Source of the DNA: CADEEN01 sp963751775
Lineage (GTDB): Bacteria > Pseudomonadota > Gammaproteobacteria > Burkholderiales > Burkholderiaceae_C
Reading direction: 5' to 3'
NCBI GenBank assembly: GCA_963751775.1
Contig: CAVVVW010000014.1
Span: 5,393 to 69,392, forward strand
DNA: 64,000 nucleotides
The notes beneath the pieces were generated by a model. It made no database searches and was not told where the DNA came from. It worked only from the letters and a program-made list of their open reading frames with translations. Position numbers and translations under genes: made by a program. Position 1 is the stretch's first letter, and every line of letters starts with the position of its first letter. Of this stretch, positions 37,566-47,358 are shown piece by piece.

Positions 37566-38474
37566 TCACTCGCGGGCGTCCTGCTCGCGGTGGCGCACCA
37601 GGGTGGCTGTGCGCGGCGCAAATCGGGCCGCCAGGTGCTCGGCGGCGTACACCGACCGGTGCTGGCCGCCGGTGCAGCCCAGCGCCACCGTCAGGTAGCT
37701 GCGTTGGTCGTCGATGAACGCATCGAGCCAGCGCGCCAGGAAGGCCTCGATCTGGCCCAGCATTTCGCCGACCTCGGGCTGCGCCTGGAGGTACGTGGCC
37801 ACCGCCGCATCGCGGCCGTCGAGTGGCCGCAGTTCGCGGATGTAATGCGGGTTGGGCAGCACGCGCAGGTCGAAGATGTAGTCGGCATCGAGCGGCACGC
37901 CATGCTTGTAGGCAAACGACTCGAAGACCAAGGTCAGTCCGGCGCGGGCAGCGCCCACCGCCTGGCGCAGCCACAGGCGCAATTGCGCCGGGCGCAACTG
38001 GCTGGTGTCGATGACGATGGAGATCTCGCGCAGCTCGGCCAGCAATTCCCGCTCCAGCTCGATGGCCTCGGGCAGCGCGCGCTGGGCATCACCGCCCGCG
38101 GCCTCGGCGCAAAGCGGGTGCGGGCGCCGGGTTTCGGAGAATCGTCGCACCAGCGCGTCGGTGCTGGCGTCGAGGAAGAAGGCCTGGATCGAAACACCCT
38201 CGCGGCGCAGTTCGTCGATCAGCGGCAGCAGGTAGGGCAGCGACCCTGCGCTGCGCACGTCGACGGCGATCGCGACGCGGCGGGCACCGCCGCTGCCCTG
38301 GCGCTCGACGCGCAGAAAGTCGCGCAGCAACTCGGGCGGCAGGTTGTCGACGCAGAAGAAGCCGGCGTCCTCGAGCGCATGCAAGGCCACCGATTTGCCC
38401 GACCCCGAGATGCCGGTGATCACCACCACGCGGTGTTCGGCGCCGGGCAGGGCCTCGTTGGCGGCGGCGATCAT
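37566..38474 (-). CDS. rapZ: RNase adapter RapZ
   Basis: This encodes 302 residues from ATG 38474, overlapping the recN stop as ATGA. P-loop VVITGISGSGKSVALHALED near residues 17-36, Walker-B-like VAIAVDVRS, and the C-terminal GCTGGQHRSVYAAEHLA of the family. In enterics RapZ controls glmS through small RNA processing; in betaproteobacteria it is often called a nucleotide-binding YvcJ-type protein and its target is unknown. No PTS genes are nearby. Confidence 0.93.
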   Translation of the reverse strand: MIAAANEALPGAEHRVVVITGISGSGKSVALHALEDAGFFCVDNLPPELLRDFLRVERQGSGGARRVAIAVDVRSAGSLPYLLPLIDELRREGVSIQAFFLDASTDALVRRFSETRRPHPLCAEAAGGDAQRALPEAIELERELLAELREISIVIDTSQLRPAQLRLWLRQAVGAARAGLTLVFESFAYKHGVPLDADYIFDLRVLPNPHYIRELRPLDGRDAAVATYLQAQPEVGEMLGQIEAFLARWLDAFIDDQRSYLTVALGCTGGQHRSVYAAEHLAARFAPRTATLVRHREQDARE

Positions 38475-40171
38475 GATCCGGCACGGCTGCGCCGCGTCTT
38501 GCCCGCCGCGGGCGTGGCCGTGGTGGCGTGGGCAATCAGCTGCTGTGCATGGGCCAGGCTGGTGGCCAGGCGGTCGCCGCCGAGCAAGCGCGCGACTTCG
38601 GCCACCCGCGCCTCGCCGGTCACCGGCTGCACATCGCTGGTGGTGTGGCCGCTGTCCTGCAGTGCTTTCGTGACGATGAGGTGCTGGTCGGCGCAGGCGG
38701 CCACTTGCGCCAGGTGCGTCACCGCCAGCACCTGGCGTTCGCGACCGAGCTGCTTCATCAGGCGGCCCACGGTGTCGGCCACCGCGCCGCCGATGCCGGC
38801 ATCGACCTCGTCGAAGATCAGCGTGCCCGCGCTGCCCGCACTGTCGCGCACCGTCGAGACGGCGATCGCCAGCGCCAGACGCGACAGCTCGCCGCCGGAG
38901 GCCACCTTGGCCAGCGGCCGTGGCGTGCTGCCGGCGTGGCCGGCGACGCGCAATTCCACCGATTCGAGGCCGAACGACTGCGGCTCGGCCTCGGGCAACA
39001 AGGCGACCTCGAAGCGCCCGCCGGCCATGCCCAGTTGCTGCATCGCCTGGCTCACCGTCTCGGACAGCTTGGGCGCCGCTCGCGCCCGCGCCGCGCTGAC
39101 GCGCCCGGCCTCGTCGCGCAACGCGCGCTCGGCCGCCGCCAGCATGCGCTCGAGGGCTGCGGTGTCGGTGGCGGCGACGAGGTCGCGCAAGGCGTCCTGC
39201 CACTGCACCAACAGTTCGGCCAGTTCGGCCGGCGCGCGCCGGTACCTGCGCGCCAGGCCGATCCAGGCCGCCAGCCGCGCATCGAGTGCGGCCAGGCGTT
39301 CGGGGTCGACGTCGGTGTGCTGCAAGTAGCCCGACAGGGTGTGCGCGGCATCCTGCAATTGCGCCTGGGCGCCTTGCACGATGTCGAGCACGGGCGCCAG
39401 CCGTGTGTCGAACTGTGCAACGCCCGCCAGTGCGTCGCTGGCCTGCTGGGCCAGCGACGAGGCGTTGCGCTCGGCTTCGGACAGTGCCTCGAGGGCCGTG
39501 CGCGCGGCGTCGATCAGGGCCTGCGCGTGCGCCAGGCGCTGGTGCTCGGCGTTCAGCGTCTCCCACTCGCCTTCTGCGGGGGCCAGGCGCTCGACCTCGC
39601 CGACCTGCCAGGCCAGGCGCTCGCGCTCGCGCTCGATCTCGGCGCTCTTCGTGCGCGCGCGGTCCAGCGCCGCGCCGGCCGCTTTCGCTTGCGACCACAG
39701 CGCGGCCAGCGGCCGCACGTCGACGCCCGCCTGCGCGTCGAGCAACTCGCGCACCGCGGCCGGCCGCGTCAGGCTCTGCCAGGCGTGCTGGCCATGGATC
39801 TCGACCAGGTGGTCGGCCGCCTCGCGCAATTGGGCAACGGTTGCCGGGCTGCCGTTGATCCAGGCCCGGCTCTTGCCCTGGCTGTCGATGACGCGGCGCA
39901 GCAGCAGCGTCTCGCCGTTGTCGAAGCCGGCCTCGTCGAGCCATGCCCCGAGCGAGGCGGGCGCATCGAACTCGGCGGCGATCTCGGCGCGCTGTGCGCC
40001 TTCGCGCACCACGCCGACATCGCTGCGGTTGCCCAGCGCGAGCTGCAATGCGTCGATCAGGATCGACTTGCCGGCGCCGGTTTCGCCGGTGAGCACGGTG
40101 AAGCCGGCGCTGAAATCGACCTCCAGCGCCGGCACGATGACGAAGTCGCGCAGATTCAGTCGACGCAGCAT
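38471..40171 (-). CDS. recN: DNA repair protein RecN
   Basis: This encodes 566 residues, intact. SMC-like ATPase: MLRRLNLRDFVIVPALEVDF, Walker A VLTGETGAGKSILIDALQLALG, a central coiled coil, signature KVASGGELSRLALAIA, Walker B TLIFDEVDAGIGG and the H-loop VLAVTHLAQVAA. Acts in double-strand break repair. The gene follows nadK after an intergenic stretch and overlaps rapZ. No LexA box was recognised upstream. Confidence 0.95.
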   Translation of the reverse strand: MLRRLNLRDFVIVPALEVDFSAGFTVLTGETGAGKSILIDALQLALGNRSDVGVVREGAQRAEIAAEFDAPASLGAWLDEAGFDNGETLLLRRVIDSQGKSRAWINGSPATVAQLREAADHLVEIHGQHAWQSLTRPAAVRELLDAQAGVDVRPLAALWSQAKAAGAALDRARTKSAEIERERERLAWQVGEVERLAPAEGEWETLNAEHQRLAHAQALIDAARTALEALSEAERNASSLAQQASDALAGVAQFDTRLAPVLDIVQGAQAQLQDAAHTLSGYLQHTDVDPERLAALDARLAAWIGLARRYRRAPAELAELLVQWQDALRDLVAATDTAALERMLAAAERALRDEAGRVSAARARAAPKLSETVSQAMQQLGMAGGRFEVALLPEAEPQSFGLESVELRVAGHAGSTPRPLAKVASGGELSRLALAIAVSTVRDSAGSAGTLIFDEVDAGIGGAVADTVGRLMKQLGRERQVLAVTHLAQVAACADQHLIVTKALQDSGHTTSDVQPVTGEARVAEVARLLGGDRLATSLAHAQQLIAHATTATPAAGKTRRSRAGS

Positions 40172-40350
40172 CTCAGCCGCACGGGACAACCAAGCAACCG
40201 CCGCGGATCCGGCTTCGCCGGTCCGCCAGCGGGCCTTGCAGGCCGCGCGGCCGCGAGACGCGGCCACTCCTCGGCCCGTCCAGCCGACGTCCGGCCTGGA
40301 GCGCGGGCTCGGCCCCCTGGGGGGGAGCGCCGAAGGCGCTACGGGGGGGG
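40172..40350. repeat. GC-rich intergenic stretch between nadK and recN
   Basis: No gene. It holds several hairpins: GGATCCGGC-TTC-GCCGGTCC near 40204-40223, and near 40327-40343 AGCGCC-GAA-GGCGCT flanked by CCCCCTGGGGGGG and a run of eight G. This arrangement (GGGGGAGCGCCGAAGGCGCT) is a familiar Burkholderiales intergenic motif and may terminate nadK transcripts, although a proper T-run is absent. Confidence 0.5.
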
Positions 40351-41226
40351 TCACACCACACCCTCGTACCAGCGCAGCTTGCGCCGCAGCGTGGCGTAGT
40401 AGCTCCAGCCGCGCGGATGCAGGAAGCGCACCTTGTGCCCCGAACGGCGCACGCGCACCTGGTCGCCGTGCTGCAGGCTGGCCAGGCTGTGCATGTCGAA
40501 GTTGGCCGAGGCGTCGCGGCCGGCGACGATGCCGATGCGGATCTCGCCGGTGTCGGGCAACACGATCGGCCGGTTGGACAAGGTGTGCGACGCGATCGGC
40601 ACCAGCACCCAACCGGCGATGCCGGGGTGCAGGATCGGCCCGCCGGCCGACAGCGCATAGGCGGTCGAACCGGTGGGGGATGCGACGATCAGGCCGTCGG
40701 CGCGCAGGTTGGCGACGAACTCGTCGCCGATGTCGATCTTCAGCTCGACCATGCTCGCGGTGGCGCCGCGGCTGACCACCACCTCGTTCATCGACAGGCC
40801 CTCGAAGATGCGTTCGCCGCCGCGCCAGACGTCGCTCTCGAGCATCGAACGGTGCTCCTCTTCATAGTCGCCGGCGACCATCGGGGCCAGCACCTCGCGG
40901 AACTGGCCGACCGCAATGTCGGTGATGAAGCCCAAGCGTCCCTGGTTGATGCCGACCAGCGGGATGTCGTGGCGCGCCAGTTCGCGCGCGATGCCGAGCA
41001 TGGTGCCGTCGCCACCGACCACCACCGCCAGGTCGCAATTCGCACCCAATCCGGCCACCGCCACGCTGGGGTAACCGGTGAGGCCGGTGTGCTGCGCGGT
41101 CGTGCTTTCGAACGACACTTGCATGCCGCCCTGGATGAGGAATTGCGCAATGTCATCGAGCAACTCGCGCATGCCCTGCGCCTGGTGCTTGCCCACGATC
41201 ACAGCATGACTGAAGGGCTTGGCCAT
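40351..41226 (-). CDS. nadK: NAD kinase
   Basis: This encodes 291 residues, intact. Makes NADP from NAD and ATP (or polyphosphate). The GGDGTMLGIAREL motif with the catalytic Asp, GINQGRLGFITDI, and the NE/D motif LSMNEVVVSRG are present, then the ASPTGSTAYALSAGGPIL loop. Divergent from hrcA with 47 bp between start codons, a classic arrangement. Confidence 0.95.
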   Translation of the reverse strand: MAKPFSHAVIVGKHQAQGMRELLDDIAQFLIQGGMQVSFESTTAQHTGLTGYPSVAVAGLGANCDLAVVVGGDGTMLGIARELARHDIPLVGINQGRLGFITDIAVGQFREVLAPMVAGDYEEEHRSMLESDVWRGGERIFEGLSMNEVVVSRGATASMVELKIDIGDEFVANLRADGLIVASPTGSTAYALSAGGPILHPGIAGWVLVPIASHTLSNRPIVLPDTGEIRIGIVAGRDASANFDMHSLASLQHGDQVRVRRSGHKVRFLHPRGWSYYATLRRKLRWYEGVV

Positions 41227-41273
41227 CCGAAGAATTACACCATAGGCACCGCCGCCTACAATGAATTAAAGCC

Positions 41274-42302
41274 ATGGATGATCGCGCCAGGACCCTGCTC
41301 AAAGCGCTCGTCGAACGCTACATCGCCGACGGGCAGCCGGTGGGCTCGCGCACGCTGTCCAAGGCCTCGGGGCTGGAGCTGAGTCCGGCGACGATCCGCA
41401 ACGTGATGGCCGATCTGGAGGACATGGGCCTGATCGCCAGCCCGCACACCAGCGCCGGCAGGGTGCCGACGGCGCGCGGCTATCGACTCTTCGTCGACAC
41501 CATGCTGACGGCGCGCACGCTCGATCTCGAGCACGCGCCGCCGGAGATGTCGGCCGCGCGCGACCAGCTGCACGCCGACCAGCCGCAGCGCGTGATCGCC
41601 AACGCCGCGCACCTGCTGTCGAGCCTGTCCAACTTCGTCGGGGTGGTCACCGCGCCAAGGAAGGCCGGCGTGTTCCACCACATCGAATTCCTGCGCCTGG
41701 GCGAGCGGCGCGTGCTGCTGATCCTGGTCTCGCCCGAAGGCGATGTGCAAAACCGCGTCATCATGACCGCGCGCGACCATCCGCAGGCCGAGCTGATCGA
41801 GGCCAGCAATTACCTCAACAGCCACTATGCCGGTTTGACGCTCGACGCCGTGCGCGAGCGCCTGCAACATGAAGTCGAGGCCCTGCGCGGCGAGATCGCG
41901 GCCCTGATGCAGGCCGCGGTGCAGGCCGGCACCGAGGCGATGGCCGAGTCCACCGAGCAGGTGGTGGTCAGCGGCGAACGCAACCTGCTGGCGGTGCAGG
42001 ATTTCGGCAACGACATGGGCTCGTTGCGCAAGCTGTTCGACCTGTTCGAGCAAAAGACGCAATTGATGCGGCTGCTCGACGTCAGCAGCCGCGCCGAGGG
42101 CGTGCGCATCTACATCGGCGGCGAGAGCCGGGTCGTGCCGTTCGAGGAATTGTCGGTGGTCAGTGCACCCTACGAGATCGACGGCCAACTGGTCGGCACG
42201 CTGGCCGTGATCGGGCCTACGCGCATGGCCTACGAGCGCATGATCCAGATCGTCGACATCACGTCGCGGCTGGTCAGTAACGCATTGTCAGCGCCGCGCT
42301 GA
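41274..42302 (+). CDS. hrcA: Heat-inducible transcription repressor HrcA
   Basis: This encodes 342 residues, intact. N-terminal winged helix with RTLSKASGLELSPATIRNVMADLEDMGLIASPHTSAGRVPTARGYRLF, then the GAF-like core with NLLAVQDFGNDMGSLRKLFDLFEQK. It represses groE/dnaK operons by binding CIRCE and needs GroEL for activity. No CIRCE element is seen within this window, so its targets are elsewhere. Confidence 0.95.
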   Translation: MDDRARTLLKALVERYIADGQPVGSRTLSKASGLELSPATIRNVMADLEDMGLIASPHTSAGRVPTARGYRLFVDTMLTARTLDLEHAPPEMSAARDQLHADQPQRVIANAAHLLSSLSNFVGVVTAPRKAGVFHHIEFLRLGERRVLLILVSPEGDVQNRVIMTARDHPQAELIEASNYLNSHYAGLTLDAVRERLQHEVEALRGEIAALMQAAVQAGTEAMAESTEQVVVSGERNLLAVQDFGNDMGSLRKLFDLFEQKTQLMRLLDVSSRAEGVRIYIGGESRVVPFEELSVVSAPYEIDGQLVGTLAVIGPTRMAYERMIQIVDITSRLVSNALSAPR

Positions 42303-42384
42303 CACTGCAAGATATCGCTGCCGCCGGTAGCGGCCTAGGTGATTGCCCTAGGCACGGCGATCGGCTGCAGATTTTCTTTGGAAA

Positions 42385-42398
42385 TTGACTGCGGTCAT
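42385..42398. promoter_or_regulatory. FNR/CRP-type box upstream of tctC
   Basis: TTGACTGCGGTCAT matches TTGA-N6-TCAA with one mismatch in the last base. It shares its centre TGCGGTCA and the preceding GAAA with the perfect box at 47285-47298. It is 105 bp before the transporter start codon. The remaining intergenic stretch (42303-42502) contains no gene. Confidence 0.65.
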
Positions 42399-42502
42399 TC
42401 GTTTTTCCTGTCATCGGCCGGACCATCACGCCGCGTTGAGTAGCAGCCTTTGGCGTTGCCGTACCCGCTTCTACTTGCCCCATTGCACTTTCAGGAGACA
42501 TC

Positions 42503-43511
42503 ATGATGAATATTGGAAAGACCATGCGCCGCGCGGCGCTTGCCTCTGTGGCGTTGGCGCTCGCCGTACCGGCGTTGGCCGCCTGGGAGCCGACCAAGCC
42601 GGTCGAGTTCGTGATCCCGGCCGGTACCGGCGGCGGCGCCGACCAGATGGCCCGGCTGATCCAGGGCATCATCGTCAAGCACAAGCTGATGAAGGAGTCG
42701 ATGATCGTCGTCAACAAGGCGGGCGGCGCCGGTGCCGAGGGCTTCCTGTCGGTGAAGGAGGCCAAGGGTGACCCGCACAAACTGATCATCACCCTGTCCA
42801 ATCTGTTCACCACGCCGTTGGCCACCGGCGTGCCCTTCAATTGGAAGGACATGACGCCGGTTTCGATGATGGCGCTCGACCAGTTCGTGCTCTGGGTCAA
42901 TGCCAGCACGCCGTACAAGAACGCGAACGAGTTCATCGCCGCGGTCAAGGCCGCGGGGCCGAACAAGATGAAGATGGGCGGCACGGGCTCCAAGCAGGAA
43001 GACCAGATCCTGACCGTCGGCCTGGAAAAGGCCACCGGCACGAAGTTCATCTATGTGCCCTACAAGGGCGGTGGCGAAGTGGCGGTGCAACTGGTTGGCG
43101 GCCACATCGACGCGACGGTGAACAACCCGATCGAAGCGGTGGCCCAGTGGCGCGCCGGTACGCTGCGGCCGCTTGTGCGTGTTCGACGACGTGCGCATGC
43201 CGTACAAGACCAAGGTCACCGACAAGGAGTCGTGGTACGACATCCCGACCTGCAAGGAGGCCGGCGTGCCGACCGACTACGTGATGCTGCGCGGCGTGTT
43301 CATGGCGCCGGGCGTCACGGCCGAGCAGACCGCCTACTACGTCGATCTTCTGAAGAAGGTGCGCGAGACGCCCGACTGGAAGGAATTCATGGAAAAGGGT
43401 GCCTTCAACACCACCGCCATGAGCGGCACCGACTACGTCAAGTGGCTCTCGGCTGCTGACATCCTGCACCGGCAGTTGATGACCGAGGCCGGATTCCTGG
43501 CCAAGCCCTAG
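42503..43511 (+). CDS. tctC: Tripartite tricarboxylate transporter substrate-binding protein (Bug/TctC; one apparent frameshift)
   Basis: About 335 residues after removing one base near 43174. Signal peptide (ALASVALALAVPALAA). Bug-family features: WEPTKPVEFVIPAGTGGGADQMARLIQ, IVVNKAGGAGAEGF, KFIYVPYKGGGEVAVQLVGGHIDA. Periplasmic receptor for a carboxylate; in this neighbourhood oxalate or formate-related dicarboxylate is likely, by inference. AGGAGA lies before the ATGATG start. First gene of the tctCBA operon, with an FNR-type box upstream. Confidence 0.9.
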
Positions 43512-43663
43512 GGCTGCGGTAAGCTGACCGGGTCTGCGTCGCGCCGCCGGCGTGACGCAGACGCCGGTTCGAGGCGGCCGGCCGGTCGGACGCGAACGCG
43601 CGTCGACGCCGTTCGGCCATCCGGCCTCGGTCCGCTCGCTCACCGATTGCTGTGGAGCAACCC

Positions 43664-44189
43664 ATGTCAGAAGACAGAATCCTCCGAGGCGGCGGCCAGC
43701 CCTGCCCTGGTCAAGAACTGCAGCGTCGACACGGTGGTGGCGGCGATCCTGTTCGTGCTCGGCGCGGTGGTCGTGTTCGAAGCGCGGCGGCTGGGCGCCA
43801 GCTGGACCACCGACGGCCCGGGTGCGGGCTACTTTCCCTTCTACATCGGCCTCATCGTCTGCATCTCGGCGCTCGGCATCATCGTCCAGGCGCGGTCGGC
43901 CAAGTCACGCGATGAAGACACCTTCGTCGACCGCGAGCAGATGGGTCGCGTGCTGCAGGTGCTGTTGCCTGCGGCGGTGTACGTCCTCGGCATCTGGTTC
44001 CTCGGCCTGTACGTGGCCTCGGCCATCTACATCGCGCTGTTCATGATCATCCTGGGCAAGTACCCGCCGCTGCGAAGCGTCCTGGTGGCGGTGATCGTCA
44101 ACGCCATCTTCTTCGTCATGTTCGAGGTCTGGTTCAAGGTGCCGCTGTACAAGGGCACGTTGGAGCCGCTGCGCGCCCTCGGCTACTGA
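43664..44189 (+). CDS. tctB: Tripartite tricarboxylate transporter small membrane subunit (TctB; one apparent frameshift)
   Basis: About 174 residues from ATG 43664 (GGAG seven bases upstream), once one extra A near 43679 is removed. Four membrane helices; typical AILFVLGAVVVFEARRLGASWTTDGPGAGYFPFYIGLIV at the start and GLYVASAIYIALFMIILGKYP in the middle. Pairs with TctA to form the permease. Confidence 0.88.
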
Positions 44190-44220
44190 CCGCAACGCCA
44201 CACCGCTGGAGCACGCATAA

Positions 44221-45750
44221 ATGGAAGAAATCAATGCCCTGATGCAGGGCTTTGCCGTCGTGCTGACGCCGATGAACATCGGGCTGATGTTCGTCGGCAT
44301 CATCCTGGGCGTCGTGATCGGCGTGTTGCCGGGCCTGGGCGGCGCCAACGGGGTGGCGATCCTGCTGCCGCTGACGTTCACGATGTCGCCGACCTCGGCC
44401 ATCGTGATGCTGTCGTGCATCTACTGGGGCGCGTTGTTCGGCGGTGCGATCACCTCGATCCTGTTCAACATCCCCGGCGAGCCCTGGTCCGTCGCCACCA
44501 CCTTCGACGGCTACCCGCTGGCGCAGAAGGGCAAGGCCGGGCAGGCCCTGACGGCGGCCTTCACCTCGTCGTTCGTCGGCGCCTTCGTCGCCGTGCTGAT
44601 GATCACCTTCCTGGCTCCGCTGGTGGCCAAGTTCGCGCTCAAGTTCGGTGCGCCGGAGTTCTTCGCCGTCTACCTGCTGACCTTCTGCAGCTTCGTCGGC
44701 ATGGGCAAGGGCTCGCCGTTCAAGATCCTGGTTTCGATGGCCTTCGGTTTCGCGCTGGCTGCGGTCGGCATGGACACCGTCACCGGCCAGTTGCGCCTGA
44801 CCTTCGGCCAGACGGAACTGATGCGCGGCTTCGACTTCCTGATCGCCGTGATCGGCCTGTTCGGCATCGGCGAAATCCTGTTGTCGATGGAGGAGGGCCT
44901 GAGTTTCCAGGGCAAGTCGGCACGCATCAACCCGAAGGTCGTGTGGGAGACGTGGAAGGAATTGCCGAGATACTGGGCCACGTCGGTGCGCAGCTCGCTG
45001 GTCGGCATCTGGATGGGCATCACGCCGGGCGGCGCGACGCCGGCCTCGTTCATGAGCTACGGCCTGGCGAAGAAGTTCTCCAAGAACGGCGCGAAGTTCG
45101 GCACCGGCGAGATCGAGGGCGTGATCGCACCCGAGACGGCGGCCCACGCCGCCGGCACCAGCGCGCTGCTGCCGATGCTGGCCCTGGGCATCCCCGGCTC
45201 ACCGACGGCGGCGGTGCTGCTCGGTGGCCTGCTGATCTGGGGCCTGCAGCCCGGGCCGCTGCTGTTCGTCGAGCAGAAGGACTTCGTCTGGGGCCTGATC
45301 GCCAGCATGTACCTGGGCAACCTGGTCGGGCTGATCGTGGTGCTGACCACGGTGCCGCTGTTCGCCTCGATCCTGCGCATCCCGTTCTCGATCATCGCGC
45401 CGGTGATCATCGTCATCTGTGCCATCGGTGCCTACACCGTGCACAACGCGATGCTCGACATCTGGTTCATGCTCGGCTTCGGCGTCGTCGGCTATGTCTT
45501 CAAGAAGCTCGACTACCCGTTGGCGCCGATGGTGCTGGCGCTGGTGCTCGGCGACAAGGCCGAGGATTCGTTCCGCCAGGCCATGCTGGTCTCGCAGGGC
45601 GAGGTCTCGATCATGTGGGCCAACCCGCTGGTCGGCTCGATCACCACGCTGGCGCTGCTGATGCTGTGCTGGCCGTTGATCTCGAAGGTGCTGCATGCGG
45701 TGCGGCCGCCGAAGGTGGATCCGATCGCTGCACAGCGGCCGGTCGATTAA
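44221..45750 (+). CDS. tctA: Tripartite tricarboxylate transporter large permease (TctA)
   Basis: This encodes 509 residues, intact, with about twelve membrane helices. Duplicated TctA signatures: GVLPGLGGANGVAILLPLTFTMSPTSAIVMLSCIYWGALFGGAITSILFNIPGEP and GVIAPETAAHAAGTSALLPMLALGIPGSPTAAVLLGGLLIWGLQPGP. Uses the sodium or proton gradient to import the substrate delivered by TctC. The following cytidylate-kinase-like gene is only 15 bp away and surely co-transcribed. Confidence 0.94.
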   Translation: MEEINALMQGFAVVLTPMNIGLMFVGIILGVVIGVLPGLGGANGVAILLPLTFTMSPTSAIVMLSCIYWGALFGGAITSILFNIPGEPWSVATTFDGYPLAQKGKAGQALTAAFTSSFVGAFVAVLMITFLAPLVAKFALKFGAPEFFAVYLLTFCSFVGMGKGSPFKILVSMAFGFALAAVGMDTVTGQLRLTFGQTELMRGFDFLIAVIGLFGIGEILLSMEEGLSFQGKSARINPKVVWETWKELPRYWATSVRSSLVGIWMGITPGGATPASFMSYGLAKKFSKNGAKFGTGEIEGVIAPETAAHAAGTSALLPMLALGIPGSPTAAVLLGGLLIWGLQPGPLLFVEQKDFVWGLIASMYLGNLVGLIVVLTTVPLFASILRIPFSIIAPVIIVICAIGAYTVHNAMLDIWFMLGFGVVGYVFKKLDYPLAPMVLALVLGDKAEDSFRQAMLVSQGEVSIMWANPLVGSITTLALLMLCWPLISKVLHAVRPPKVDPIAAQRPVD

Positions 45751-45765
45751 TCAACAGGAGGTGAC

Positions 45766-46600
45766 ATGCCTGTCATCGCATTGACCCAGGGAATGGGCTC
45801 GCTGGCCCAGGACATCGCCGAGCAGTTGGCGCAGGAACTGCAGATCTCGGTGCTGCAGCACGAGGTGAGCGAGCGCGTCGCCGACAAGATGCACGTCTCC
45901 AAGAGCCTGATCAACCGCCTGCGGCACGGCAAGGCGGGCACCATCGAGCGCTTGAAGGCCGATCGCGACAGCATGGCCGTCTACACCGCAGAAGAAGTGC
46001 TCGAGGCCGCGGCCCGCGGCAACGTCGTGCTGCGCGGCTGGGGTGCCACCTGCCTGCTGCGGCCGGTACCGCATGTGCCTTGCGTACGCATCCTGCGGCC
46101 GCGCGCACAGCGCGTGCAGTGGCTGATGGCCGAACTCGACACCGACGACGCCGACCTCGCCGAGGCCGAGATCCGGCGCAGCGATCAGGCCAATGCCGCC
46201 CGCATGCACGAACAGTTCGGCGTGCACTGGGGCGATCCGGTGCTGTTCGACCTGGTGCTCAACACCGACCGCCTTTCGGTCGACACCTGCGTGCAGCAGA
46301 TCAAGGCCCTGCTGGCGCGGCCGGAGTTCGCCGAGACCGAGGCCTCGCGCGCGCTGTTGATGGGCATGGCCTTGCAGGCGCATGTGCGCGCGGCGCTGCG
46401 CGCCAACGAGGCCACGCACGGCGTCAACATCACGATCGACAGCACGGGCAGCCAGGTGACGCTGCGCGGCATCGTGCTCAACGCCGACGAGCAGCGCGCG
46501 GCCGAGCAGGTCGCCGCCGGCGTTGCCGGGTGTCACTGCGGTCGACAACCAGTTGCGCGTGATGGCGACTTCGCGCCTGTTCCCGTCGGCGCGGGCCTAG
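45766..46600 (+). CDS. Cytidylate-kinase-like protein with C-terminal BON domain (one apparent frameshift)
   Basis: About 277 residues after removing one base near 46529. The N-terminal 200 residues match the cytidylate-kinase-like family (PF13189 type): MPVIALTQGMGSLAQDIAEQLAQEL replaces a proper P-loop, followed by SKSLINRL and VLRGWGATCLLRPVPHVPCVRILRPR. The last 60 residues, NITIDSTGSQVTLRGIVLNADEQRAAEQVAAGVAGVTAVDNQLRV, are a BON domain. The P-loop lacks the usual GK[ST], so kinase activity is doubtful; a sensor or membrane-associated regulator of the oxalate transporter is possible. Co-transcribed with tctCBA. Confidence 0.7.
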
Positions 46601-46643
46601 GCTCTGTTCGCACTGCCGTGCGTCGGTCTGAACAGACCCCGGT

Positions 46644-47258
46644 TCAGATCTTCCCGCGCTGCTTCAGGCGGCTCAAGGTCTCGGCCGACAGATTGAGGTA
46701 GGCGGCGAGTTCCTTCTTCGGGATCCGCTCCGTGAGTTCCGGGTGCTTGCGCTCGAAGCGGTGCACGCGGCCGGGCCCGTCGAGCAGGTGCAGCGTGATG
46801 GTGTGGGCCATGATCTCGCTCATCAGGCGCATCACTTCGTATTCGAAGCTGACCTTGAACTTCGGATGGCGGTCGAGAAACTCGACCCACGCCGGCATCG
46901 GCAGCTTGGCGACCCGCGCCTTGCTCAGGCAGACGATGCTGTAGGGCGTCGGCGTATTCAGCCGCCATGCGGCATAGCTGGTCTCGATGTCGCGCTCGTC
47001 GGCAAAGCGCAGGATCATTTCCTTGGCGTCGGCGTTGGTCACCACCCGCTTGAGCACGCCGTCGAGCACGAAGTACTGCTCCATCTCGTGCACGCCCTGG
47101 TGCAGCAGGACATCACCCTTGTTGCAGTCGACGATCGCCAGTTGTTCGTCGAGGTCGCTGCGCTCCTGCTCGGTCATCTCCTTGAGAACGACGTTTTGCC
47201 TCAACTGGACGCGGATGACGTTGCGTTCGGGGTGGTTGTCTATCGAGGTCGAGATCAT
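46644..47258 (-). CDS. Crp/Fnr family transcriptional regulator
   Basis: This encodes 204 residues. Cyclic-nucleotide-binding-like domain (CNKGDVLLHQGVHEMEQYFVLDGVLKRV), a dimerisation helix (FEYEVMRLMSEIMAHTITLHLL) and a C-terminal helix-turn-helix, IPKKELAAYLNLSAETLSRLKQRGKI. The recognition helix has E-x-x-S-R, as in FNR, which reads TTGA half-sites. The N-terminal cysteine cluster of oxygen-sensing FNR is absent and no cAMP-binding arginine is evident, so the signal is unknown. Transcribed divergently from oxc, with the perfect TTGA-N6-TCAA box between them. Ends 44 bp from the convergent kinase/BON gene. Confidence 0.88.
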   Translation of the reverse strand: MISTSIDNHPERNVIRVQLRQNVVLKEMTEQERSDLDEQLAIVDCNKGDVLLHQGVHEMEQYFVLDGVLKRVVTNADAKEMILRFADERDIETSYAAWRLNTPTPYSIVCLSKARVAKLPMPAWVEFLDRHPKFKVSFEYEVMRLMSEIMAHTITLHLLDGPGRVHRFERKHPELTERIPKKELAAYLNLSAETLSRLKQRGKI

Positions 47259-47284
47259 CTGCGCCAGGATTCAAATCCCGAAAA

Positions 47285-47327
47285 TTGACCGCGGTCAACG
47301 GTGCTGAGAGGGCCGAATTTTTATCAT
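47285..47327 (+). promoter_or_regulatory. FNR-type box and -10 element of the oxc operon
   Basis: TTGACCGCGGTCAA (47285-47298) is a perfect palindrome of the TTGA-N6-TCAA class. TATCAT at 47322-47327 is a good -10. With a start near 47333 the box centre is at -41.5, the class II activator position. The box is also 27 bp from the divergent regulator gene, so it can serve autoregulation. Confidence 0.75.
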
Positions 47328-47358
47328 ACGTCCAACCCGAACAGCAGGAGATCCAGAC

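Noticed and set aside
41227..41273. CIRCE element before hrcA
   Set aside because: The 47-bp nadK-hrcA gap lacks the TTAGCACTC-N9-GAGTGCTAA pattern.
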